NCBI RefSeq assembly: GCF_009909195.1
Contig: NZ_JAAAMU010000007.1
Span: 310,001 to 374,000, forward strand
Direction of reading: 5' to 3'
DNA: 64,000 bases
From: Paenibacillus sacheonensis
GTDB lineage: Bacteria; Bacillota; Bacilli; Paenibacillales; Paenibacillaceae
Shown here: positions 54,200 to 63,747 of the stretch, one piece after another
Layout: every line of letters begins with the position of its first letter
How positions within the stretch are numbered: position 1 is the stretch's first letter
Program-made: the position numbers and the translations under genes
Notes under the pieces: model-generated
Database searches by the model: none
What the model saw: the letters and a program-made list of their open reading frames with translations, nothing else
What the model was told of the DNA's origin: nothing

Positions 54200-55387
54200 A
54201 TGCAGCTCAAACTTATCTTGTACGTGATCGGATTCAGCGCCTTCGCCGGATCTCTGGGACAAAATTTATATACGCCCTTATTGGCGGACATGCAGAAAAG
54301 CTTGCATACGTCCAGCTATATGATGAGCTTGACGGTATCCATGTTTCTGGTTGCTTTGGCCGTCATGCAGGTTATTTTCGGTTCATTGGCGGATTCGAAA
54401 GGAAGGAAGAAAATTCTTATTCCGGCTCTGATCGTTTATGCGGCTGCGTCATTAGGATGCGCGTTCTCCCACTCCATCGGCCTTTTCCTGCTCTTCCGCA
54501 TCTTCCAAGGCATAGGCTCGGCGGCCATTCCGGTCGTAGGCGCAGCGATAATCGGGGATTTATTCCGCGGACAGGAACTGGCGAAAGGGATGGCCACCTA
54601 TCAGCTCATGCTTCTGCTCGCTCCTGCCGTCGGTCCGCTGCTCGGCGGCATGATCGGTGAACGCTTCGGGTATGAAGGCGTGTTTCTCTTCTTGACCGCG
54701 ATCGTCCTGCTGCTGTTGGCGGCCAACATGAAGCTGCTCGTGGAGACGCGTCCACAGAAGGCGGTACCTTCAACATTCGCCCTGAGATCGTTCAGCGCGA
54801 TCTTGCGCAATCGCCTCAGCGCCGTCGTACTGCTCTACGGCTTCGCGCAAAGCGTCGTGTACTTGATCTATATCGTGTTTCTGCCACAGGTGCTGGCAAG
54901 TCTATATCGACTGCCCGCAGGCAGGATCGGGATCATCCTGCTCGCGATGTCCGCTTCCACGATCGCAAGCATCCGAATCGGCAGCTGGATGCGGAATCGG
55001 TTCGGCAGCCGGATAAGCTTCGTATCCGCTTTTCTCCTGCAGTCGGTCACGGTCATCCTGTTCGCGCTGACTGCACAACTGTCGCTGCCCGCGTTGATTA
55101 GCGACGTTTGTTTATTCGGCTCCGCAATGGGATTGACCGTATCGCTTCCCGTTACGATCTTGGCGGAACAATTCCCCGAAGAACGCGCGACGGCAATGGG
55201 CGTCTACAATCTCGTTCGGTATCTCGGAATGGCGCTCGGCCCCGTGATCGGCGCCGCCCTCTATTCGGATCGGACGTTGGCGCCTTTGTTTCTGACAAGC
55301 GGGTTCGTGTTCCTCGTCATCGTCCTGGCAGGAGGCGCTTGGATCGGCGGGAAACGCGATCGCGGGCTGGCGGCACAACGCATGTAG
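54200..55387 (+). CDS. MFS transporter, DHA1-type efflux pump
   Basis: The 395-residue product has about twelve membrane helices. The loop after helix 2 has GSLADSKGRKKIL, matching MFS motif A, and helix 5 has the exporter-type stretch APAVGPLLGGMIGERFG (motif C). It therefore belongs to the drug:H+ antiporter group. GGGGAGG precedes the ATG. It is divergently paired with a TetR gene whose operators cover its promoter, so it is probably an inducible efflux pump. Confidence 0.92.
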   Translation: MQLKLILYVIGFSAFAGSLGQNLYTPLLADMQKSLHTSSYMMSLTVSMFLVALAVMQVIFGSLADSKGRKKILIPALIVYAAASLGCAFSHSIGLFLLFRIFQGIGSAAIPVVGAAIIGDLFRGQELAKGMATYQLMLLLAPAVGPLLGGMIGERFGYEGVFLFLTAIVLLLLAANMKLLVETRPQKAVPSTFALRSFSAILRNRLSAVVLLYGFAQSVVYLIYIVFLPQVLASLYRLPAGRIGIILLAMSASTIASIRIGSWMRNRFGSRISFVSAFLLQSVTVILFALTAQLSLPALISDVCLFGSAMGLTVSLPVTILAEQFPEERATAMGVYNLVRYLGMALGPVIGAALYSDRTLAPLFLTSGFVFLVIVLAGGAWIGGKRDRGLAAQRM

Positions 55388-55410
55388 ACAAGCCGTCTCG
55401 TTCGCCCCGT

Positions 55411-56010
55411 TCAGGTTTCTTGATCGCTTAGCTTCCGCTCGATCGAAGCCAGCAGCTGTTTGATTTGCAGCAATTCATGGCTGAACTCTTCTTTGTTCCG
55501 CACGCCGTTCTCCTCGATGCGATGCAGATGCTTCTGCATATCGTCGATTTCTTGTTCGGCTTTGTAATTGATGGCAAAATCGATCACCGATTCATGCTTA
55601 TCCCTGGCATTTTGGCGATTCTGGCTCATCATGATGATTGGCGCTTGAAAGGCCGCGAGAAACGACAAGCATAAGTTGAGCAGGATAAACGGCGGTTCGT
55701 CGAAATGCATGGAGCTTAGGAAGGGCAGCGTGTTCCAGATCATCCATACGACTAGAACGGCGCCGAAATAGCCGATGAAAACCCAGCTGCCGCCGAACCT
55801 GGCAATCCCGTCCGCCAGTCGGTCGGAAAAGGAGGAATTGACCGAATACTCTTCGTCGACCCGATTGAGGATGCCCTTCTCGTAATCGTCGACCAAACGG
55901 TCGATGCGCTGCGCATTGCCTTCGCTGAGCTCGATATCGAAACCCTGAATGACGGATGCTTCGTCGAAATCCGGATGATCGGCCATGCTCATGTCCTTCT
56001 TCTTATTCAT
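55411..56010 (-). CDS. DUF1003 membrane protein
   Basis: The 199-residue product has a polar N-terminal part, two close membrane helices and a coiled-coil tail. The core signature FGGSWVFIGYFGAVLVVWM, FDEPPFILLNLCLS and AAFQAPIIMMSQNRQNARD matches DUF1003. The family function is unknown. It converges with the MFS gene and has no operon partner. Confidence 0.9.
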   Translation of the reverse strand: MNKKKDMSMADHPDFDEASVIQGFDIELSEGNAQRIDRLVDDYEKGILNRVDEEYSVNSSFSDRLADGIARFGGSWVFIGYFGAVLVVWMIWNTLPFLSSMHFDEPPFILLNLCLSFLAAFQAPIIMMSQNRQNARDKHESVIDFAINYKAEQEIDDMQKHLHRIEENGVRNKEEFSHELLQIKQLLASIERKLSDQET

Positions 56011-56177
56011 TGCGAATTCCGTCCTTCTGTGCTATTCGTGACGATCGGCGCATGATCCGTGCATCATTCTTCTTGAACTAGGTTTACCTCGCCTTAGGTT
56101 TTTATTCGAGCTGCACCGTCGGCGAAGGAAGCGCGGATGGAATGCAGGGCGGCCATACAGTCGTTCATTACAAAACC

Positions 56178-56202
56178 AAGTCGCGGCATGATGCCGCGAC
56201 TT
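56178..56202. terminator. Perfect 25-bp palindrome, possible terminator
   Basis: AAGTCGCGGCAT and ATGCCGCGACTT (56178-56189, 56191-56202) pair perfectly. A weak T stretch (TTGGTTTTG) follows on the minus strand. No gene on that strand ends immediately upstream of it, so its role is uncertain. Confidence 0.45.
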
Positions 56203-56246
56203 ATTCGATTAGATAGGCATGGAGCTTGATTTCCACCGCTGCGCTC

Positions 56247-56860
56247 CAAAAGCTGCTCTTCTGCACAATTCCAGCCCGATTCTGTCTCATTTCACTTCAA
56301 AAGGTGCTCTCCTGCACAATTTCAGCCTGTTCTCGCCCGCCTTACGCCCAAAAAGCTGCTGTCCTGCACAATTTCGGCGCGTTTTAGCCTCATTTCTCTC
56401 CAAAAGCTGCTCCCATGCACAATTTCAGCTCGTTTTCGCCTCATTGCCCTCCAAAAGCTGCTCCCCTGCACAATTTCAGCCTGTTCTCGCCGCCTTACGC
56501 CTAAAAAGCTGCTCGCCTGCACAATTTCGGCCCGTTTTCACTTCGTTGCGCTCCAAAAGCTGCTCTCCTGCACAATTTCAGCCTGTTCTCGCCGCTTTAC
56601 GCCCAAAAAGCTGCTGTCCTGCACAATTTCGGCGCGTTTTAGCCTTACTTCACTTCAAAAGGTGCTCTCCTGCACAATCAGCCTGTTCTCGCCGCCTTAC
56701 ACCCAAAAAGCTGCTGTCCTACACAATTTCGGCGCGTTTTAGCCTCACTTCGCTCCAAAAGCTGCTCTTCTGCACAATTTCGGCCCTTTTTTGCCTCGCT
56801 ACTCCTTCAAAAGCTGCTACTCTGCACCACTCCAGCCCAACTCCGCCTCGCTGTCCCCCA
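56247..56860. repeat. Twelve-copy 51-bp tandem repeat
   Basis: About twelve degenerate units of 50-51 bases follow one another, each near CTCCAAAAGCTGCTCxCCTGCACAATTTCAGCC followed by a G/T-rich and CGCC stretch. Because 51 is a multiple of three, the plus strand stays open over most of the array, but codon use is nothing like the neighbouring genes and one unit is three bases short. On the minus strand the core GGCGAAAACGA...TGCA...AGCAGCTTTTGGAG resembles the unit of the array at 31.1-31.4 kb. It is non-coding. Confidence 0.85.
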
Positions 56861-56914
56861 AAAGCCATACTTACAGAAAACGCACAGCACAAACACAAAC
56901 TCAAACTCAAGCAC

Positions 56915-56943
56915 AAAAGGGCACCCTCCAATGGACGGTGCCC
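56915..56943 (-). terminator. Terminator of the cysJI operon
   Basis: The stem GGGCACC/GGTGCCC (56919-56925, 56937-56943), with an inner TCCA/TGGA helix, is followed by CTTTTG on the minus strand. It is 60 bases after the cysI stop. Confidence 0.75.
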
Positions 56944-57002
56944 CTGAGCCCTTGCTATTCTTATACGGCTCACTTCACAAGCCGGACTGTGAAACGACTG
57001 CG

Positions 57003-58724
57003 TTAAGCGTGAAAATCCAGCCCGGAATGCACTTCTCTCACATACTCGGCGCGAATGCAGAAATCGCCGAAATGCTCGTTCTCTACCCGTTCCTTCGCGT
57101 ACCGGTTCAGGATCGGCCGCAGTTCGTTCAGAATTTCGGTCTCGCCGATGTTCTCGCGGTACAGCTTGTTCAGCCGCTGGCCGGCAAAGCCGCCGCCCAG
57201 GTACAGGTTGTACTTGCCGGGGGCTTTGCCGATGAAGGAGATCTCGGCTAGCGCCGGTCGGGCGCATCCGTTCGGGCAGCCGGTCATCCGAATGACGATC
57301 TCGTTATCCCGAAGTCCCGCTTCGTCCAGAATCAATTCAAGCTTGTCGAGCAGCGTAGGCATGTAACGCTCCGACTCCGCCATGGCCAGCCCGCAAGTCG
57401 GCAGCGCTACGCAAGCCATGGCGTTTCTGCGCAGCGCGGAGACAGCCGCTCCGTCCGACAGCCCGTACGTTTTGATCAGCTGTTCGATCTTTTTCTTCTT
57501 CTGGCTGGTCACGTTGCCGATAATCAGGTTCTGGTTCGGCGTCAGCCGGAAATCGCCCGTGTGGATCTTGGCAATCTCGCGCAGTCCGGTCATCAGCAGA
57601 TAATCGCTCTCGTCCTTCACGCGGCCGTTCTGGATAAACAACGTATAATGCCAATTGTTGTTGCTTCCCTTGACCCAGCCGTAACGGTCGCCGTTATGGT
57701 CGAATCGATAGGCGCGGGCTTCTTGCAGCTTCCAGCCTAGCCGCTGCTGCAGCTCGTCGATGAACCATTCAAGACCGCGGTCGTCGATCGTGTATTTGAA
57801 CCGGGCATGCTTGCGCACCGCGCGATCCCCGTAATCCCGCTGGATGGTGACCGTTTTCTCCGCTAAGTCGACCATCTGCTCCGGCAGGATGAACCCGATC
57901 GTACGCGCGACCTGCGGATAGGTCTTCGTATCGCCGTGCGACATGCCCATGCCGCCGCCCACGGCGACATTAAAGCCCAGCAGCCGTCCGTTCTCGTGAA
58001 TGGCAATGAAACCGAGATCCTGGGAGAAGACGTCGACTTCGTTCGCCGGAGGGACGGCGATGCCGATCTTGAACTTGCGCGGTAAATAGACGGGGCCGTA
58101 GATCGGCTCCTGCTCCACGCCGTCCCTGCTGTCCGCCACCTTCTCCTCGTTCAGCCAGAGCTCATGATAAGCCCGGGTATGCGGATCGAGATGATGGCTT
58201 ACCTTTTGCGCCCATTCGTAGACCTGCTCATGCACGGCCGATTGGTACGGATTGGGATTGCACATGACGTTCCGGTTCACGTCGCCGCAGGCGGCAAGCG
58301 TGCTCAGCAGTTCGTCGTTCACTTCCTGAATAACCTGCTTCATGTTCCACTTGATGACGCCGTGCAATTGAAAGGACTGCCTGGTGGTCAGCCGGATCGT
58401 ATCGTTGGCGTACTTCTGCGCGATCCGGTCCATCATAAGCCATTGCTCCGGCGACACGAGACCTCCGGCGGCGCGCACGCGCACCATGAACTGATAAGCG
58501 GGCTCGAGCTTCTGCTTGCTCCGTTCGTTGCGCACGTCGCGATCGTCCTGCATGTAGCTTCCGTGGAATTTCATCAGCCGATTATCGTCCTCGGAGATCG
58601 AGCCGGTAATCCGGTTCTGAAGCGTTTCTTCCAGCGTTCCCCGCAAGTAATCGCTTCTGCGTTTGATATCTTCTACGTCGCTGTGCGGCGCGCTGTTCTG
58701 CGAAAGTAAGTTGTTCTCGGACAT
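57003..58724 (-). CDS. cysI: Assimilatory sulfite reductase hemoprotein subunit
   Basis: CysI reduces sulfite to sulfide with six electrons from CysJ, using siroheme and a [4Fe-4S] cluster. The 573-residue product has the duplicated ferredoxin-like and SiR domains. The four cluster cysteines are in [11 protein letters not shown] and [11 protein letters not shown]. The N-terminal half has [15 protein letters not shown] and the substrate-site arginine region. The ATG is 36 bases after the cysJ stop, and the two genes form one operon with a terminator behind it. Confidence 0.96.
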   Translation of the reverse strand: MSENNLLSQNSAPHSDVEDIKRRSDYLRGTLEETLQNRITGSISEDDNRLMKFHGSYMQDDRDVRNERSKQKLEPAYQFMVRVRAAGGLVSPEQWLMMDRIAQKYANDTIRLTTRQSFQLHGVIKWNMKQVIQEVNDELLSTLAACGDVNRNVMCNPNPYQSAVHEQVYEWAQKVSHHLDPHTRAYHELWLNEEKVADSRDGVEQEPIYGPVYLPRKFKIGIAVPPANEVDVFSQDLGFIAIHENGRLLGFNVAVGGGMGMSHGDTKTYPQVARTIGFILPEQMVDLAEKTVTIQRDYGDRAVRKHARFKYTIDDRGLEWFIDELQQRLGWKLQEARAYRFDHNGDRYGWVKGSNNNWHYTLFIQNGRVKDESDYLLMTGLREIAKIHTGDFRLTPNQNLIIGNVTSQKKKKIEQLIKTYGLSDGAAVSALRRNAMACVALPTCGLAMAESERYMPTLLDKLELILDEAGLRDNEIVIRMTGCPNGCARPALAEISFIGKAPGKYNLYLGGGFAGQRLNKLYRENIGETEILNELRPILNRYAKERVENEHFGDFCIRAEYVREVHSGLDFHA

Positions 58725-58760
58725 GACATCTGCCTCCTCGTTCTCTTATGCCTCCAGGAT

Positions 58761-60590
58761 TTAATAAACGTCCCGTTGGTAACGCTTCTCCTGCTGCATC
58801 TTCGTCAAGTAAGCCGCCGCGTCCTCATCGCCCAAGCCGCCTTCTTGCTTCAAAATCGCGATCAACGCAGCCTGGACGTCGTGCGCCATCTTCTTCTCGT
58901 CTCCGCAGACGTATACGGCAGCTCCTTCTTCGATCCATTGATACAGCTCTTTGCTCTTCTCCATCATCCGGTGCTGAACATAGACCTTCTGCTCCGTATC
59001 GCGCGAGAAAGCGACGTCCATGCGCGTCAACACGCCTTCCTTCAGCCAGCGCTGCCATTCGACCTGATAGAGAAAATCGGAGGAGAAATGCCGATCTCCG
59101 TAAAACAGCCAGGTCTTCCCTTCCGCCCCAAGCTCTTCGCGCTCGCCAAGGAAAGCGCGGAACGGAGCGACGCCGGTGCCGGGACCGATCATGATGACCG
59201 GCGTATCGGGATTGGATGGAAGCTTGAAGTTTGGATTGTCCTGCACGAATACCGGTACGGTCTCTCCGGGTTCCAACTGCTCCGACACGAACGTCGAGCA
59301 AACTCCGTACCGGACTCTTCCATGAGCCTCGTAACGGACGTTGCGAATCGTGAGATGCACTTCTTCCGGGAAGGACTTCAGGCTGCTCGCGATGGAATAG
59401 AGCCGAGGCGGCATTTTTCTAAGAAGGGATACGAAGGAGTTCGCTGTAACTCCCGTCCAATCATAGTCCTGCGCCAGATCGAGCAAATCCCGTCCTTTCA
59501 AATACGCTCTGATGTCCTGCTCTTCGCTGGACAAAAGCCAATCCTTCAAGCCGTTGCCCGGGGCGAGCTCCGCCACTTGCTCGATCAACGGTTTCGTAAG
59601 TACCGTAATCTCGCAGTGGCTCGTCAGCGCCTCCTTCAGGGAACGTTCTTCCGTGCTCTTCGGAAGAACGACGCGCACGTCGGACTGCCAGCCCATCGCC
59701 TCGATCAGCTCGTCCACGAGCCGCGGATGATTCCGCGGATAGATGCCCAGGCTGTCGCCCGGCTCGTAGCGAAGACCGCTGTCCGCCAGCGCAAGCTCGA
59801 GATGGCGCGTCTCTTGTTCCGAACCGCGTCCGTTCAAGTTTAGATTCTCGAGCACATCCGCTTGAAACGGCCGAGATCTGGAGTATTCCGTTAATTGCCC
59901 CGCCCCGACCGCGGACGGGTCAGCCGCTTTCGACGTCTGGGCGGACGCGGACGCTGAAGCCTGGCCGAAATAAGCAAGCACGCCCGCCATCCAATTCTCG
60001 GCCGATTCATCGTAATCCACGTCGCAGTCGACGCGCGGCGCAAGCCGCTTTCCGCCCAGCTCTTCCAAGCGCTGATCGAAATCCCGGCCCGTCTTGCAGA
60101 AGAGCTCGTAAGAAGTGTCGCCCAATGCCAGCACCGTGAACGGCATGCCTTCCAATTGAGGCGCTCGCTTGCTGTGCAGGAATTCGTAGAATGAGATCGC
60201 ATTATCCGGCGGATCCCCTTCTCCGTGCGTGCTTACGATAATCACTAGATGCTGTACTTTCTTCAACGTGTTCGGTTTAAAGTCGATCATCGCGGACAGC
60301 GTAACCTGCGCGCCTTGATCCTGCAGCCTGCCGGAAAGCTTCTTCGCCAGCTTATGGCTGTTCCCGGTCTGCGAGCCGAAGAGCACCGTTACCTCTTGAG
60401 GCGCCGCCGGCGCACTCGCCGCCTGCGCTTCCGCTTCCTGCAGCGCGGCTGCCACTTGCTCTCCTGCGCTCTGGAACGCGGCCAGATAGCCGCCCAACCA
60501 GATTTTCTGCCCTTCCGTCAGCGTGGGTAACAAAAGATTAAGCAATTCCACTTGATCTTGTCGAAACGGACTGTTCGTCACTTGAAGCAT
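58761..60590 (-). CDS. cysJ: Assimilatory sulfite reductase flavoprotein subunit
   Basis: CysJ passes electrons from NADPH through FAD and FMN to CysI. The 609-residue product has a flavodoxin domain (about 65-210; TVLFGSQTGNSHKLAKKLS), an FAD-binding domain (MPPRLYSIASS) and an NADPH-binding domain (MIGPGTGVAPFRAFLG; LFYGDR), and ends QRDVY as the family does. The ATG at 60590 lies a few bases after AAGGGG and AGGATG. It is the first gene of the cysJI operon. Confidence 0.96.
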   Translation of the reverse strand: MLQVTNSPFRQDQVELLNLLLPTLTEGQKIWLGGYLAAFQSAGEQVAAALQEAEAQAASAPAAPQEVTVLFGSQTGNSHKLAKKLSGRLQDQGAQVTLSAMIDFKPNTLKKVQHLVIIVSTHGEGDPPDNAISFYEFLHSKRAPQLEGMPFTVLALGDTSYELFCKTGRDFDQRLEELGGKRLAPRVDCDVDYDESAENWMAGVLAYFGQASASASAQTSKAADPSAVGAGQLTEYSRSRPFQADVLENLNLNGRGSEQETRHLELALADSGLRYEPGDSLGIYPRNHPRLVDELIEAMGWQSDVRVVLPKSTEERSLKEALTSHCEITVLTKPLIEQVAELAPGNGLKDWLLSSEEQDIRAYLKGRDLLDLAQDYDWTGVTANSFVSLLRKMPPRLYSIASSLKSFPEEVHLTIRNVRYEAHGRVRYGVCSTFVSEQLEPGETVPVFVQDNPNFKLPSNPDTPVIMIGPGTGVAPFRAFLGEREELGAEGKTWLFYGDRHFSSDFLYQVEWQRWLKEGVLTRMDVAFSRDTEQKVYVQHRMMEKSKELYQWIEEGAAVYVCGDEKKMAHDVQAALIAILKQEGGLGDEDAAAYLTKMQQEKRYQRDVY

Positions 60591-60706
60591 TCATCCTACA
60601 CCCCTTGTTCGCTTAGCATAAGAGCTGGCCCGATCATGTGAAATCGGTTACTTGCATAACTGCATTAACCGTACCATGCTCTCCCAAGAGTAACAAGACA
60701 TTTGAA

Positions 60707-60735
60707 TTTATAGCATTTATAAGTTATTGCAATAA
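60707..60735 (-). promoter_or_regulatory. Candidate cysJI promoter
   Basis: On the minus strand, TTATTG (60730-60735) and TATAAA (60707-60712) are 17 bases apart, about 115 bases upstream of the cysJ start. The surrounding AT-rich direct repeat ATAACTTATAAATGCTATAA may be a regulator site, for instance for a CymR-type repressor, but this is not shown. Confidence 0.4.
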
Positions 60736-60749
60736 AGCCGGATCGAATG

Positions 60750-60775
60750 GAAAAAGCCCGCGGATTCGCGGGCTT
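60750..60775 (-). terminator. Terminator of the SDR gene
   Basis: The stem AAGCCCGCG/CGCGGGCTT (60754-60762, 60767-60775) has a four-base loop and is followed on the minus strand by TTTTTCC. It lies 22 bases after the SDR stop. Confidence 0.85.
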
Positions 60776-60796
60776 GGGCTTCTTTGCTCGCGGAGA

Positions 60797-61786
60797 TCAA
60801 TCATGATTCCGCGATACCGTTCCATGCGGGATGCGCAGCATGTCTTCGCTGATCGTCCATAGCTTCTCGGCAAGCGCCGGGTCGATGGCCCACGACCGGA
60901 CTCCGCCATACACCGTGCTGTCTGCCGGCAGGAGCTCCGCGATATCGACATCTTCGCAATAGACGCCTCCTTTGCCGTTCAGCATCGGGCTTACCGCGCA
61001 CCATACGCTTGTTGCGGCGCCTTGCTCCGTCGTCTTAAAGCCTCCGGACGACGTATAGCTGCCGTCTTCGTTTCGTTTCACGCCCCAGCCGGCGAGATCC
61101 TCATCGCTTAAATGCCGGGCCAAGCCGGACAAGATCGCACCGGGATGGACGGCAAAAGCGCGCACGCCGTGTTCTTGGCCCCGCTTATCGAGTGCAATGG
61201 CAAACAAGGAACACGCCGTTTTAGATGCGCCGTAAGATATCGCCTTGTCATAAGGCCTTTGCGCGAAATGCAAATCGTCAAAATCAATCGGTCCTGCTAA
61301 ATGGCCAGTCGACGATAGCGCGACGACCCGAGCGTTTTCCGCGCGCTTCAACGGCTCCCATAGACGGGTCGTCAGCTGAAAATGGCCCAGGTAATTCGTC
61401 GCGAAATGCGTATCGTAGCCCCGCTCGTCGCGAATCGTCGGATGATAGCTGACGCCCGCGTTCAAAATCAAAATATCGAGCTCGCGCTCGGAGCTCAGGA
61501 AGACCTCCGCGAACGCGTCGATAGACTCAGGGACCGCAAGATCAAGCTGGATCACCTCGACGTTGCCGAACGAAGCGAGCGTCTCTCGTGCCTGATCGAC
61601 GTCTCGCGCGCCGACGATGACGGTTGCGCCGGCCCCGGCAAGCGCGCGAGTGGTTTCAAGTCCAATGCCGCCATGTCCGCCCGTTACGACGGCCACCTTG
61701 CCGCCGAGGTCAAATCCGGCAATCACCTCTTGAGCGGTCGTGTTGGGTCCGAATCCCGATTGCAGCGGTTTCTGTTCGGTTATCAT
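60797..61786 (-). CDS. Short-chain dehydrogenase/reductase
   Basis: The start is the ATG at 61786 after AGAGGA; the frame is open 36 bases further. The 329-residue product has the Rossmann cofactor motif TGGHGGIGLE, LILNAGVSY, and the catalytic SYGASK (Tyr and Lys). It is longer than the classic 250 residues and resembles the retinol-dehydrogenase/WW-oxidoreductase-like group, NADP-preferring, of unknown substrate. Palindromic operators lie just upstream, so it is probably regulated, but no regulator gene is next to it. Confidence 0.88.
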   Translation of the reverse strand: MITEQKPLQSGFGPNTTAQEVIAGFDLGGKVAVVTGGHGGIGLETTRALAGAGATVIVGARDVDQARETLASFGNVEVIQLDLAVPESIDAFAEVFLSSERELDILILNAGVSYHPTIRDERGYDTHFATNYLGHFQLTTRLWEPLKRAENARVVALSSTGHLAGPIDFDDLHFAQRPYDKAISYGASKTACSLFAIALDKRGQEHGVRAFAVHPGAILSGLARHLSDEDLAGWGVKRNEDGSYTSSGGFKTTEQGAATSVWCAVSPMLNGKGGVYCEDVDIAELLPADSTVYGGVRSWAIDPALAEKLWTISEDMLRIPHGTVSRNHD

Positions 61787-61815
61787 AGGTTTTTCCTCTC
61801 CCCGGAAAATATAAT

Positions 61816-61856
61816 TAGACAATGATCATAAATTGTCTATACGTCTATATTAGACG
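61816..61856 (-). promoter_or_regulatory. Palindromic operators upstream of the SDR gene
   Basis: Two inverted repeats lie in the 5' region: TAGACAAT/ATTGTCTA (61816-61823 and 61832-61839) and CGTCTA-TAT-TAGACG (61842-61856). The shared half-site TAGAC suggests one dimeric regulator, for example of the TetR or MarR type, encoded elsewhere. A third half-site, TAGACATACG, occurs near 61885. Confidence 0.65.
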
Positions 61857-61934
61857 AATGAACAAAGTTTGTAAATTGTATAATATAGACATACGGACGA
61901 ATGGTCACATGAAACGACGGAACCCGTACAACGA

Positions 61935-61963
61935 AAAAAGCATCGTCGCTAATGACGATGCTT
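61935..61963 (-). terminator. Terminator of the polytopic membrane protein gene
   Basis: The stem AAGCATCGTC/GACGATGCTT (61938-61947, 61954-61963) has a six-base loop and a T run on the minus strand, about 50 bases after the membrane protein stop. Confidence 0.85.
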
Positions 61964-62013
61964 CCTATGCCAACGATCGTTCCATTCGAGGCTGTATACC
62001 GACGGAACCATAA

Positions 62014-62937
62014 TTACTGCGCCATTAATCGCTGCCGTTTGCCGGCTCTGAACTGACGGTATGCCGCGCAGCCGCTCATCAGTACGCCCGTGGTGACAAA
62101 GACGCCAATCGGAAAAGCCCATGTCCCCCATGCCGGAACGATAAGCGGCATCAGCGAGACGCCGAACGCGACAGGGACGGGCATTTTGAATAACTGGCAT
62201 ACGATAAGCGTAAGCAATACGTTGACGACGCCGACCCCGATAATCGAGCCCGCGAACAGATGAAACACGCCGACGGACAGGATCGCCGTTATCGTCAACA
62301 CCGCTAACCGCGATGGTACCATTTTCCAAGCGAACGTCTCGGTATGAAAGAGCTCGAAAATGAGGGCAAATACCGGCGGCACGACCAAAACATTCAGATT
62401 CGCGGCGGATGCGAGCCAAATCCATAGGCATAACGCGACGGTGATGATGACCGTATCGGGTATCCTTCGGAAAGTCAGAGGACCCTTGGGCAGCTTATCC
62501 GGATTTCTCACTTTGTAAGCGGCCAGCATGATCACGAACGTAAAGATGGCCGTCGAGATCGCAAACACATAGTCGTGCAGCCCTAAGAAGATCGGCAGCA
62601 ATCCGGCAGGAATCGTCGGTCCGAAATTAACCCGAAAAACATGCATCAGAATGACGATAATCAAGAGACCAATCCACAGCTTCGTCAAAGGCGTGAAGGA
62701 AAAGTCGTTCAAATACGTACCCAGGAACGCGGCTAACGTCGGCGAAAGCCATAATTGAACCGGCTTCCTGATCCAATGCGGTACGGGAAACACCATAACC
62801 CCCATGGCCATGCCGGCAATTTCCGGGAAGAGGATATCCCGTTGGTCGGATACGACCGCACTGACAAGCATGAGAATGACTAACGCGTAAGCCGATATAA
62901 ATCGTTTGGATAGCAGCATATTCCAAAACATGATCAT
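62014..62937 (-). CDS. Polytopic membrane protein of unknown function
   Basis: The 307-residue product has about nine membrane helices, starting ISAYALVILMLVSAVVSD. No ATPase, redox or transport motif is recognisable. Weak resemblance to the HPP membrane domain comes from FGPTIPAGLLPIFLGLHDY and VAFGVSLMPLIVPAWG, but I would not assign it. AGAAGGGGA precedes the ATG. Confidence 0.75.
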   Translation of the reverse strand: MIMFWNMLLSKRFISAYALVILMLVSAVVSDQRDILFPEIAGMAMGVMVFPVPHWIRKPVQLWLSPTLAAFLGTYLNDFSFTPLTKLWIGLLIIVILMHVFRVNFGPTIPAGLLPIFLGLHDYVFAISTAIFTFVIMLAAYKVRNPDKLPKGPLTFRRIPDTVIITVALCLWIWLASAANLNVLVVPPVFALIFELFHTETFAWKMVPSRLAVLTITAILSVGVFHLFAGSIIGVGVVNVLLTLIVCQLFKMPVPVAFGVSLMPLIVPAWGTWAFPIGVFVTTGVLMSGCAAYRQFRAGKRQRLMAQ

Positions 62938-63044
62938 GATCCCCTTCTCTGCCGTTCGCTCGTTTTAGCTTACCCCAATGAATCGCCTGCCATTTGACTA
63001 CTTACTAAAAGGTAGGATTCATTGCCAAATCGAGCGCCGGTTGT

Positions 63045-63740
63045 CTACAAAGTCGATCCATTCTTGAAATCCGCTAAGGATCGTGCGAGCCGACTCCAGT
63101 TTCCTGGAATGTCCCCCGTCTCTTTGCTGTACACCGCTTGTAAATATCGGGACAAGCCCGTAATTTGTTCTTCCACGAGCACCTCTTTGATCTCGGAGGG
63201 CTTCGTAGGCACGTCCTTTTCCATCGCCTGCCCGAACCGGTCCAACGGCAGGAACATCCGCAAGCTTTTCTTGTAAGAGCAGCGGGCCGGGTAACGAGGC
63301 GAGCTTCCGGAATCGTACTTCGACAATTTAATCCGGTCGTAGAAGTCCTTCAGCAGCGACTGCGCGTCCAGTTGGAGGATCGCGAAATCTTCATGCCGCT
63401 CTCTTCGGGTATACATCTCCAGCATTTTCAAGCCATCGCTTTGCGTCGGCCATAAGAATACGTGCCGATCCAGATAGGCATGGAATCGCTCGTGCGTCAT
63501 GCCCGCATCCATTACTTGATCCGCGATGCGCAGATGCGCGTTGGCTACGAATGCATGGCCGTGAATCTGAATTTCTTGACGCTCGGTACGTATTTGACGC
63601 GCGAGAGCTTCGTCGGCTTTGCCGGTGGAATACAAGGCATCGAGATACGCCATGGAAGGCAGGTTCCGAACCCGCGTAAAGTGAAAGAACGACTTTCGTT
63701 TGGAGCTCTTCGTAATCTTACGAACAATGGACTCGTCCAT
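63045..63740 (-). CDS. DUF7002-like protein
   Basis: The 231-residue soluble product has FFHFTRVRNLPSMAYLDALY at the start, HVFLWPTQSDGLKMLEMYTRR in the middle, then short strands (EDFAILQLDAQSLL). This arrangement resembles the DUF7002 family, possibly distantly related to ADP-ribosyltransferase-like folds. No function is assigned. It starts seven bases after the ilvN stop on the same strand, so it may be co-transcribed with ilvN. Confidence 0.65.
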   Translation of the reverse strand: MDESIVRKITKSSKRKSFFHFTRVRNLPSMAYLDALYSTGKADEALARQIRTERQEIQIHGHAFVANAHLRIADQVMDAGMTHERFHAYLDRHVFLWPTQSDGLKMLEMYTRRERHEDFAILQLDAQSLLKDFYDRIKLSKYDSGSSPRYPARCSYKKSLRMFLPLDRFGQAMEKDVPTKPSEIKEVLVEEQITGLSRYLQAVYSKETGDIPGNWSRLARSLADFKNGSTL

Positions 63741-63747
63741 CCCACAC

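Noticed and set aside
56247..56860. CRISPR-like array
   Set aside because: Units are contiguous and degenerate without unique spacers, and no cas gene is nearby.
56219..56947. 242-residue plus-strand open frame with 17-residue repeats
   Set aside because: It is the 51-bp non-coding repeat read in frame; composition is Cys/Phe-rich and unlike local genes, and no ribosome site precedes it.
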